A stretch of DNA of 7,566 nt from an uncultured bacterium. Lineage in GTDB: Bacteria; Bacteroidota; Bacteroidia; Chitinophagales; Chitinophagaceae. The stretch spans positions 1 through 7,566 of the forward strand of contig CAJBPC010000816.1 in the NCBI GenBank assembly GCA_903957405.1. Reading direction: 5' to 3'. This document shows, one piece after another, positions 1 to 6,095 of the stretch. Under the pieces are notes generated by a model. That model was not told the origin of the DNA. It saw only the letters and a list, made by a program, of their open reading frames with translations, and searched no databases. A program made the translations under genes and the position numbers. Every line of letters begins with the position of its first letter. The first letter of the stretch is position 1.

Positions 1-560
1 AAATAGAGTATATATCTGGAGATAACGAATTCATCCGTAAGAAAGTCAAGCCGAACTTTGTCATCTTGGGTAAAAAACACGGTGCGAAGATGAAAGGTGT
101 GTCTGTCATGCTGGCATCGTTATCGCAGCCCCAGATCAGGCTTTTGGAAATCGAGGGAAAGATTGAACTGATGGTGGATCGTGATCCTGTCGTCATATTG
201 CTTGGCGAAGTAGAGGTCCAAAGCGAGGATGTGCCGGGGTGGGTTGTTGCCAGCCGGGGCTCGCTGACGGTGGCTTTGGACATTCAGATCTCCGGCGAGC
301 TGGAGGAGGAAGGGAATGCCCGGGAATTGGTAAACAGGATTCAAAAGATCCGAAAAGATAGCGGATTTGATCTGACGGACAGGATAATGGTGAAAATTTC
401 CCTTGATGAAAGACTAATTCCTTCCATCTCAAGATTTAAAAACTATATTTGCGCGGAAATATTGGCAGATGGTCTGGTTATTGAGCCTCTTTTGTCAGAG
501 GGTGTGGAAACAGAGGTGAACGAAATCCATCTCAAAATCCTGGTATCAAAAAAAGGGTAA
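1..560 (+). CDS. ileS: Isoleucyl-tRNA synthetase, C-terminal part (5' truncated by window edge)
   Basis: The reading frame is open from the first complete codon (base 3) to TAA at 558-560, giving about 185 residues of the C-terminus of isoleucine-tRNA ligase, the cytoplasmic enzyme that charges tRNA-Ile. Visible family signatures are KPNFVILGKKHGAKMK near the start, then LTVALDIQISGELEEEGNAR running into ELVNRIQKIRKDSGFDLTDR. This stretch lies after the anticodon-binding helical bundle and matches the eukaryote-like (type 2) IleRS found in Bacteroidota. There are no C-terminal cysteine pairs of the zinc ribbon that ends the E. coli-type enzyme; the only Cys is in KNYICAE. The catalytic HIGH and KMSKS motifs would lie upstream of the window. 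The TTG at 66 is an internal Leu codon, not a start. The next gene begins 3 nt after the stop, so the two are almost certainly co-transcribed. The family call is near certain; the type 2 assignment is likely. Confidence 0.95.
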   Translation, partial: IEYISGDNEFIRKKVKPNFVILGKKHGAKMKGVSVMLASLSQPQIRLLEIEGKIELMVDRDPVVILLGEVEVQSEDVPGWVVASRGSLTVALDIQISGELEEEGNARELVNRIQKIRKDSGFDLTDRIMVKISLDERLIPSISRFKNYICAEILADGLVIEPLLSEGVETEVNEIHLKILVSKKG

Positions 561-563
561 ATC

Positions 564-1661
564 ATGCCTACAAACAAAAAAGCACCTGCGGCGCCTAAAA
601 AAACAGCTTCTACAGTTGCGAAACCGGAGCCTCAAAAACCCGTTGCGAAGCAATCTGAACCAAAGAAAGCTGTTGCCGCCAAGCAACCTGCCAACGCGCC
701 TGCAAAGGATGCGGTGAAAAAACCTGTGGGATCTGCAACGCCATCACCCAAAAAAGATGCACCGGCTCCTGCGGTAGCGACATCCAAGTCAGCGAAAAAC
801 TCAGCTAAGCCGGCGGAGAAAGTCGCACCGAAATCTCCTACACAACCAGCGGCCAAGGCACCGGCCAAGGCATCGGCAAAGCCAGAAGCGAAATCTGCTC
901 CAAAACCCGAGTCAGTTGGCGTGAAACCACCGTCCCCTGCTGCGGCAAAACCCGCTGCTGCCGCAAAACCCGCTGCTGCGGTAAAACCCGCCGCTGGCGC
1001 AAAACCTGCTGCTTCGGTAAAACCCGCCGCTGCCGCAAAGCCGCCCGTAAAAGATGAGTCGATCAAACCGACTCCCGCTCCAGTAAAGTCAACTACCACA
1101 ATGAATAATGCTGCCCGAATGGCTGAAATGAGGAAAGCGGCCCGTGCCCAGGAAGCAGCTAAACCTGCAAAAGCGGTGGCAATGCCCAAGATCAGTGCCA
1201 CTTCTTCTCGTAAATACGAACCGGAATTCACGAAATCTGTACTCGACAAACCCATGCAGGAGCAAACCGGTCCGACAATGAGATACAGCGATTCGGATTT
1301 ACAGGAATTCAGAGAACTGATTGCCCGTAAACTGGATGCTGCAAAAAAGGAACTCACCTACCTTCACGGGCTAATCACCCGAAAAGATGCAATGACTGGT
1401 GACGAGACCGATAGCCGTTACATGACCATGGAAGATGGAAGCCTGAGTATGGAGCGGGAACAACTCAGCCAGATGGCCAGTCGTCAGCATGACTTCATTG
1501 ATAAACTCGAAAAAGCCTTGATCCGCATCGAGAACAAGACCTATGGGATCTGCAGGGTGTCAGGAAAACTCATCGATAAGGCGCGGTTGAGGGCGGTACC
1601 ACATGCTACCCTAAGCATGGAGTCAAAGATGGGCATGTCAAAAAATCCCAATTTACAGTAA
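564..1661 (+). CDS. TraR/DksA-family protein with a long Lys/Ala/Pro-rich histone-H1-like N-terminal tail
   Basis: This 365-residue protein has two parts. Residues 1-180 are low complexity: about 35 Lys, no Arg, no aromatic residue, rich in Ala and Pro, like histone H1 tails. Residues 128-157 are five tandem hexapeptides of the form (A/V)KPAA(A/G/S). Residues 240-357 form a DksA-like domain: a helical hairpin from about 243 to 325, then a vestigial zinc finger. Aligned by eye with E. coli DksA, the C-x2-C-x17-C-x2-C positions are Cys330, Ser333, Ser351 and Ser354, so zinc binding is unlikely. GICRVSGKLIDKARLRAVPH is typical of Bacteroidota members. The acidic hairpin-tip pair appears kept as Asp280 and Asp283. 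DksA proteins enter the RNA polymerase secondary channel and tune rRNA and stress transcription; the tail may add DNA or RNA binding (inference). Usual family members are about 120-150 residues. The ATG at 564 follows the ileS stop by 3 nt. Confidence 0.88.
   Translation: MPTNKKAPAAPKKTASTVAKPEPQKPVAKQSEPKKAVAAKQPANAPAKDAVKKPVGSATPSPKKDAPAPAVATSKSAKNSAKPAEKVAPKSPTQPAAKAPAKASAKPEAKSAPKPESVGVKPPSPAAAKPAAAAKPAAAVKPAAGAKPAASVKPAAAAKPPVKDESIKPTPAPVKSTTTMNNAARMAEMRKAARAQEAAKPAKAVAMPKISATSSRKYEPEFTKSVLDKPMQEQTGPTMRYSDSDLQEFRELIARKLDAAKKELTYLHGLITRKDAMTGDETDSRYMTMEDGSLSMEREQLSQMASRQHDFIDKLEKALIRIENKTYGICRVSGKLIDKARLRAVPHATLSMESKMGMSKNPNLQ
945..1034 (+). repeat. Five tandem 18-bp in-frame repeats in the DksA-like gene
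   Basis: Five consecutive 18-bp units start at 945, 963, 981, 999 and 1017. The unit is close to GCAAAACCCGCTGCTGCC with a few changes per copy, and a decayed sixth unit starts at 1035. Each unit encodes a hexapeptide of the form (A/V)KPAA(A/G/S). The length is a multiple of three, so gaining or losing copies would change the basic tail without breaking the frame. Similar but less regular Ala-Lys-Pro blocks extend through most of the upstream part of the gene. Confidence 0.9.
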
Positions 1662-1680
1662 GTAATGACTGATGTCCCGC

Positions 1681-1699
1681 GCCAGTCACTATGACTGGC
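1681..1699. terminator. Hairpin between convergent genes, possible weak bidirectional terminator
   Basis: GCCAGTC (1681-1687) and GACTGGC (1693-1699) form a perfect 7-bp stem around a 5-nt loop, ACTAT. It sits in the 64-nt gap between the convergent DksA-like and ABC exporter genes, where a terminator is expected. No T-run follows on either strand, so it does not meet the intrinsic-terminator pattern. TGACTG at 1666-1671 can also pair with CAGTCA at 1683-1688, giving a competing fold. The stem is seen directly; the role is inferred. Confidence 0.35.
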
Positions 1700-1725
1700 C
1701 GGTTGTGCATCCTCATGTTCAATCC

Positions 1726-3546
1726 TCACTTCACTTCCTGCATGTCTACCAATCGCTTGTAAATGCCTTTCTGGGCGATCAGATCTTCATGTCTTCCTCT
1801 TTCCATGATCCTGCCTTTGTCAAGCACGATGATCTCATCGGCATGTCGGATGGTCGATAGTCTGTGTGCAATGACAATGCTGGTGCGGTCTTTCATGAGG
1901 TTGTTGATGGCATCCTGTACAAGTTTCTCGCTCTCTGTGTCCAACGCCGAAGTGGCTTCATCGAGGATCAGTATGGGTGGGTTCTTAAGGACTGCCCTTG
2001 CGATGGTGATGCGTTGTTTTTCGCCTCCGCTCAGTTTCGCACCCCTGTCACCTGTGTTTGACTGGTACCCACCTTCCTTTTGTATGATGAATTGGTGTGC
2101 ATTGGCGATGCGTGCAGCTTGTTCCACCATTTCCTCCGGACAGGTCGGTTTTCCCAGCGCGATATTCGATGCGATGGTATCATTGAACAGCAGGGGTTCC
2201 TGCGTAACCATTCCCATGAGTTCCCTTAGGTCCTTTATCGCATACTGCCGGATGTCCACACCGTCTATGAGCAGCGAACCCTCTGTGACGTCGTGAAATC
2301 TCGGAAGCAGATCGGCGAGCGTGGATTTACCAGCACCTGATGAACCGACAAGGGCAATTGTTTTCCCCTTGTCGATCCGCAGGTTGATGTCCGTAAGAAT
2401 CGGTATTCCCTTATGAGAGAATCCAACTCCCCTAAACTCTATTGAATTCTTGAAAGATGCTAAGGGTACCGGGTTGGCGACTTCGCTGATCGTTTCCTGT
2501 TCCGTGATGAGTTGCTGGATACGTTCAATGCTTGCAGCTCCTTTTTGAATGTTATAGGATGCGGAGCTGAGTGACTTAAGCGGGTTTATGACCTGTGTGA
2601 AAATGGCGATATAGGTCAGGAAGTCGGTCGCATTAAGGGAGAAAGTGTTGGTGAGGACCAGCCGGCCTCCGTAATAAAGCACACAACATACCGCGAGTAT
2701 GCCCAATGTCTCTGAAACCGGGGATGCCAGATCCCGTCTGCGATTCGCCTTATTCTTGATGGTGTAGAGGGTATGGTTTTCCTGCCTGAATTTTTCCAAT
2801 TGATGGGCTTCAGCGTTGAATGCCTTTACGATCCGGATGCCGCCCAGCGTCTCTTCAATCGTACTGAGGATATCGCCTAGTTTTTCCTGCACTTTTGTAG
2901 ATACCCGTTTCAGTGACCTGCCGATGCGTCCGATCACCAATCCTGCAATCGGAAGGAACATCAATAGAAAAAGGGATAATTCCGGACTTAAGCTGATCAT
3001 GGCGAAAAGATAAAACGTGATGATCACCGGCTCCCGGAAAAAGGTTTCCAGGAAGCTTATGGTAGAGAACTCCACGTCCTGGAGGTCGTTGGTGAGCTTG
3101 CTCATGATCTCCCCTTTCCGCTGCTCATTGAAGTATCCTACGGGCAAATGAAGGATCTTGTAGAACATGTCCGACCGCATGTCATTCAGTATCCGGTTGC
3201 GGATCGGTGCCAGCACATACATCGAAAGGTATAGGAAAAGGTTCTTGAGCAGTATGGCCGTCAGCAATATGATACAGATGAAACCGAGTGCCCTGATTTT
3301 GCCTGCGGGGGTGGTCATGATCTCCGTAATGGAATCATAGAAGGAGTCAGTCAAACCCCCGATGCTGAATCTGGATCCCGAAAGCATGCCTTCATTCTCT
3401 ATGCCAAAAATCAGAGCGAGGAACGGTGATAAAAGTGCCAGCGACATGGTCGAAAAGAAGGCTGAAAGCAGGTTCAGGCTGAAATACAACCCAACGAGTC
3501 CCGGGTAGTTTCGGATGTACTTAAAAATGATTCTTAGGCTCTTCAT
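1726..3546 (-). CDS. MsbA-like half-size ABC exporter (fused membrane and ATPase domains)
   Basis: A 606-residue inner-membrane exporter that would act as a homodimer. The membrane domain has six hydrophobic segments at about 17-48, 84-111, 170-187, 190-206, 279-298 and 309-326, with the coupling region EETLGGIRIVKAFNAE at about 231-246. The ATPase domain has Walker A GSSGAGKST (401-409), Q-loop Gln449, signature LSGGEKQR (505-512), Walker B ILILDE (525-530), D-loop SALD (533-536) and H-loop His561, so it should hydrolyse ATP. The A-loop position, usually Tyr in FSY, reads FSH (His378). MsbA relatives flip lipid A-core or other lipids, but many in this branch export drugs or peptides, so the substrate is unproven. 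The frame is open back to 3636, but ATG at 3546 is preferred: it gives the usual N-terminus, avoids overlapping rbfA, and lies just downstream of a good promoter match. The gene converges on the DksA-like gene and diverges from rbfA. Confidence 0.93.
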   Translation of the reverse strand: MKSLRIIFKYIRNYPGLVGLYFSLNLLSAFFSTMSLALLSPFLALIFGIENEGMLSGSRFSIGGLTDSFYDSITEIMTTPAGKIRALGFICIILLTAILLKNLFLYLSMYVLAPIRNRILNDMRSDMFYKILHLPVGYFNEQRKGEIMSKLTNDLQDVEFSTISFLETFFREPVIITFYLFAMISLSPELSLFLLMFLPIAGLVIGRIGRSLKRVSTKVQEKLGDILSTIEETLGGIRIVKAFNAEAHQLEKFRQENHTLYTIKNKANRRRDLASPVSETLGILAVCCVLYYGGRLVLTNTFSLNATDFLTYIAIFTQVINPLKSLSSASYNIQKGAASIERIQQLITEQETISEVANPVPLASFKNSIEFRGVGFSHKGIPILTDINLRIDKGKTIALVGSSGAGKSTLADLLPRFHDVTEGSLLIDGVDIRQYAIKDLRELMGMVTQEPLLFNDTIASNIALGKPTCPEEMVEQAARIANAHQFIIQKEGGYQSNTGDRGAKLSGGEKQRITIARAVLKNPPILILDEATSALDTESEKLVQDAINNLMKDRTSIVIAHRLSTIRHADEIIVLDKGRIMERGRHEDLIAQKGIYKRLVDMQEVK

Positions 3547-3562
3547 GCAGGATAGTTCTGAT

Positions 3563-3596
3563 TTTCCACGAGTAGGGCCAAAAGTAACTAATTTTA
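3563..3596 (+). promoter_or_regulatory. Weak candidate promoter for rbfA
   Basis: TAATTTTA (3589-3596) matches TAnnTTTG except for the last base. TTTC (3563-3566), one base off the -33 element TTTG, lies 22 nt upstream. Transcription would start near 3603, about 13 nt before the rbfA ATG. The match is imperfect at both boxes. The site interleaves with the opposing exporter promoter. Confidence 0.3.
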
Positions 3597-3606
3597 CAGC
3601 CATCAA
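3579..3606 (-). promoter_or_regulatory. Candidate Bacteroidota-type promoter for the ABC exporter
   Basis: Read on the minus strand, TACTTTTG (3586-3579) matches the Bacteroidota -7 consensus TAnnTTTG in full. A TTG (3606-3604) lies 17 nt upstream, at the expected -33 position. Transcription would begin near 3572, leaving a leader of roughly 25 nt before the ATG at 3546. This supports the shorter start: an mRNA from here would not contain the alternative start codons at 3603 or 3636. It is a motif match only. Confidence 0.55.
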
Positions 3607-3615
3607 TAGAATCGT

Positions 3616-3978
3616 ATGGAGGAAGGTAAAAGACAAAAACAGATTGCAGGAGTGATCCTGGAGGAGATGAATGATATCTTCCAGCGGCTTGGACTCAACA
3701 TGATAGACGGGGGTATGGTGTCGATATCGAATGTAAAAGTCACCCCGGATCTGCTGGAGGCAAGGATTTATTTAAGTCTCTATAAGATTCCGGATTCGGA
3801 GAAGGCATTCAAACGCATCGCATCCAAAAACTACGAGGTCAAGAAAGAACTTGCTGAAAGGGTCAAACATCAGCTAAGGCGAATTCCTGAACTGAAATAT
3901 TTTCTGGATGACACGCTGGACCATGTCTTCAAGATGGAGGAACTGTTCCGCAAGATCAATGAGGATAAAAAGCCCTGA
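3616..3978 (+). CDS. rbfA: Ribosome-binding factor A (30S maturation)
   Basis: This 120-residue protein matches RbfA in length and pattern along its whole length. RbfA binds the 30S precursor, assists processing and folding of the 16S rRNA 5' end, and is needed for growth in the cold. The N-terminus GKRQKQIAGVILEEMNDIF is the typical first helix. VSISNVKVTPDLLEARIYLS (35-54) is the strand pair of the KH-like fold. The C-terminal RRIPELKYFLDDTLDHVFKM (88-107) is the clearest signature. The ATG at 3616 is the first start in frame and gives the expected N-terminus. The permease gene begins 8 nt after the stop, so the pair is likely one operon; an rbfA-permease pairing is, as I recall, common in Bacteroidota. 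Confidence 0.95.
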   Translation: MEEGKRQKQIAGVILEEMNDIFQRLGLNMIDGGMVSISNVKVTPDLLEARIYLSLYKIPDSEKAFKRIASKNYEVKKELAERVKHQLRRIPELKYFLDDTLDHVFKMEELFRKINEDKKP

Positions 3979-3986
3979 CTCATCCA

Positions 3987-5207
3987 ATGCATCTAAGATT
4001 CGCCTGGAGATATTTCAAGGCAAAGAAGACCACCAATGCCATCAATGTGATTGCATGGGTGAGTGTGCTTGCCATCGTCATCGGCACGGCCTCACAGATC
4101 GTCATCCTCAGTGCATTCAACGGGTTTGAGAGTCTTGTGAAATCCATGTATTCATCTTTTTACACAGATATCCGGATTATCCCGGCAAAAGGGAAAGTAA
4201 TGGAACTTGACAGCTTGATGCTGTCTCGGTTGGCTTCTTTTCCCGGCGTCAGGGCGGCTTCTTTGATTGCTGAAGAAAAGGCGTTGCTGCAGAACGGCGA
4301 CTTTCAAGCCATTATTTTTATCAAAGGGGTCGACAGCAACTACCATTCCGTGGCGGGCGTGCCGACTAAGATGCTGCGGGGTGTTTTCCAAACGGGCACT
4401 GCAGACTACCCGAAAGCGGTACTCGGTTCGGGGGTTGAAAATGCCATTGGCGTATTGTCTGACAGAAGCCTCTTGCCACTCGCCATTTACCTTCCCAGAA
4501 GGGGACTGACCGATCTTTCCAATCCACTCGAATCCCTGAGCCTCGGTCAAATCCTGCCTGTCGGTAGTTTCATGATACAGCCAGATTTCGATAATAAGTA
4601 CGTTATCACCAACTTGGATTTCCTAAAACAACATCTTTTTTACGGTACTGATGAATTTAGTGCGGTAGAGATCGGGCTTCAGGACGCTCGTGACGAGGAT
4701 GAGGTACAGTCTGGACTTCAACAATTGCTCGGCCCGGCATTCAAGGTGCAGAATAAATACGAGCAGAATCGGAACCTCTATGCCACCATCCAGTTAGAGA
4801 AATGGGCCATCTATGCGATCTTCTCGCTTATTTTACTGGTCGCGGCCTTCAACATGATAGGGGCGCTGAGTATGCTCGTCCTGGAAAAGAAAAAAGACAT
4901 TCAGGTGTTGCAGGCCATGGGTGCGGGGGAAGGTCTGATCCGAAAGATATTCATCAGCGAAGGATTGCTGCTGGCAACCATAGGATTGGTGGGCGGCATC
5001 CTTGTGGCATTGCTCTTGTATTACCTTCAGATCAACTACAAACTCGTTCCACTCCAGGGACAGTCTTTTTTGATAGATTACTACCCGGTCAAATTGGTAT
5101 TCCGGGATTTTGTCCTTGTATCATCGACTGTATTGTTGATAGGGTTCCTTGCATCCTGGTTTCCCGCAGTACGTGCGGCTAAACAACCATTCGAACTTAG
5201 GAATTAA
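3987..5207 (+). CDS. LolC/LolE/FtsX-family ABC permease (lipoprotein-release type)
   Basis: A 406-residue membrane protein with the MacB/FtsX layout: TM1 at about 20-43, a periplasmic domain at about 45-270, then TM2 (274-299), TM3 (323-347) and TM4 (373-395). The start, LRFAWRYFKAKKTTNAINVI, and the segment just after TM1, ILSAFNGFESLV, match LolC/LolE proteins. These, with the ATPase LolD, extract lipoproteins from the inner membrane for delivery to the outer membrane. EKKKDIQVLQAMGAGEGLIR (300-319), after TM2, is the cytoplasmic coupling region that contacts the ATPase. No nucleotide-binding domain is present in this protein or encoded nearby, so the ATPase partner must be elsewhere. The ATG at 3987 gives the usual family N-terminus. 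The gene ends just before a strong terminator. A role in export of another substrate cannot be excluded. Confidence 0.9.
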   Translation: MHLRFAWRYFKAKKTTNAINVIAWVSVLAIVIGTASQIVILSAFNGFESLVKSMYSSFYTDIRIIPAKGKVMELDSLMLSRLASFPGVRAASLIAEEKALLQNGDFQAIIFIKGVDSNYHSVAGVPTKMLRGVFQTGTADYPKAVLGSGVENAIGVLSDRSLLPLAIYLPRRGLTDLSNPLESLSLGQILPVGSFMIQPDFDNKYVITNLDFLKQHLFYGTDEFSAVEIGLQDARDEDEVQSGLQQLLGPAFKVQNKYEQNRNLYATIQLEKWAIYAIFSLILLVAAFNMIGALSMLVLEKKKDIQVLQAMGAGEGLIRKIFISEGLLLATIGLVGGILVALLLYYLQINYKLVPLQGQSFLIDYYPVKLVFRDFVLVSSTVLLIGFLASWFPAVRAAKQPFELRN

Positions 5208-5214
5208 CCGAATA

Positions 5215-5240
5215 AAAAAAGTCCCATGTGGGACTTTTTT
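5215..5240. terminator. Strong bidirectional intrinsic terminator
   Basis: AAAAAAGTCCC (5215-5225) and GGGACTTTTTT (5230-5240) form a perfect 11-bp stem around the tetraloop ATGT. The A-run and T-run flank a GTCCC/GGGAC core, so transcripts from either strand end in a U-tract after a GC-rich stem. It starts 8 nt after the permease stop and lies 22 nt beyond the transketolase stop, so it serves both convergent genes. Confidence 0.93.
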
Positions 5241-5261
5241 ATGGCAATGCTGTGTAGATAT

Positions 5262-6095
5262 TCAGTAATCCCCCATGGTTTCTGGCAGTTGCGCCAATGC
5301 CTTTGACAGTTGTTCGTCATTGGGCGCCACACCATGCCAGTTGTGGTCATTCTCCATGAAGTCGACACCCTTTCCCATGGTGGTGTGCATCATGAGTGCG
5401 ATTGGTTTGCCCTGGCCGGTCATAGTTTTGGCTTTTTCCAACACTGCAACGACATCATCCATGTCATTGCCCTGCATTTCAAGGGTTGCCCATCCGAAGC
5501 TTTCAAATTTCTGACGGATATTTCCGAGAGACATCACTTTTTCCGTCGGTCCGTCGATCTGCTGGCCATTCCAGTCAACAGCGGATATGAGGTTGTCCAG
5601 TTTATGGTGGGCCGCAAACATGACAGCTTCCCATATCTGTCCTTCCTGGAGTTCACCATCACCGTGGAGTGAAAATACCAGCCTGCCGTCTCCATTGAGT
5701 CTTTTAGCCATGGCTGCTCCACAAGCCACGCTAAGCCCCTGGCCCAGTGATCCGGAAGCGATCCGAACTCCCGGAAGGTGTTCATGTGTTGCAGGATGAC
5801 CTTGAAGCCTTGAATTCAGCTTTCTGAAAGTGGAAAGTTCACTGATGGGAAAGTATCCCGACCTAGAGAGCACAGAATAAAACAAGGGTGACACGTGTCC
5901 GTTCGAGAGAAAGAAGAGATCTTCATCTACTGCATCCATATGAAAGGATGGGTCATGCTTCATGAACTTGAAATACAATGCGGTGACGAAATCAGTGCAT
6001 CCAAGTGAGCCGCCCGGGTGGCCGCTTTGCACACCATGTACCATACGAACGATGTCACGCCTGACCTGACTGGAGATTTCCGGAAGTGTAACCAT
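5262..6095 (-). CDS. Transketolase, N-terminal (TPP-binding) subunit
   Basis: A 277-residue protein equal to the N-terminal half of transketolase, which moves two-carbon ketol units in the non-oxidative pentose phosphate pathway. Visible signatures are SGHPGGS (24-30, with His26), SNGHVSP (64-70, with His67), GSLGQGLS (115-122) and the thiamine diphosphate motif, starting GDGE (145-148) and ending at Asn176 in DWNGQQ. NDHNWHG (249-255) near the end is also typical. The protein stops cleanly at the domain border, as in split transketolases whose C-terminal partner (about 310 residues) is a separate chain. That partner is not adjacent here: both flanking genes are unrelated and on the other strand. 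The frame is open back to 6152, but the extra 19 residues are hydrophobic and unlike the family, so ATG at 6095 is preferred. It shares the terminator at 5215-5240 with the permease gene. Confidence 0.93.
   Translation of the reverse strand: MVTLPEISSQVRRDIVRMVHGVQSGHPGGSLGCTDFVTALYFKFMKHDPSFHMDAVDEDLFFLSNGHVSPLFYSVLSRSGYFPISELSTFRKLNSRLQGHPATHEHLPGVRIASGSLGQGLSVACGAAMAKRLNGDGRLVFSLHGDGELQEGQIWEAVMFAAHHKLDNLISAVDWNGQQIDGPTEKVMSLGNIRQKFESFGWATLEMQGNDMDDVVAVLEKAKTMTGQGKPIALMMHTTMGKGVDFMENDHNWHGVAPNDEQLSKALAQLPETMGDY

Noticed and set aside
945..1034. Tandem repeats considered as a CRISPR array or replication-type iterons
   Set aside because: Units are contiguous with no spacers, are exactly 18 bp and in frame, and encode a regular hexapeptide inside a gene.
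632..1357. Long open frame of 241 codons on the minus strand, opposite the DksA-like gene
   Set aside because: It is the complement of the Lys/Ala/Pro-rich repeats, giving an artificial Ala/Gly/Phe-rich translation. The plus-strand frame has a recognisable conserved domain and operon context.
1763..2296. 177-codon plus-strand frame opposite the exporter ATPase domain
   Set aside because: It lies antisense to Walker A, signature and Walker B coding sequence and has no family resemblance.
3547..3636. Longer N-terminus for the ABC exporter, starting at 3636 or 3603
   Set aside because: The added 30 residues are not family-like, the 3636 start overlaps the rbfA coding region, and the best promoter match lies downstream of both longer starts.
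4152..4550. 132-codon minus-strand frame inside the permease gene
   Set aside because: It is a shadow of the permease gene with no recognisable domain and no promoter or neighbouring gene on that strand.
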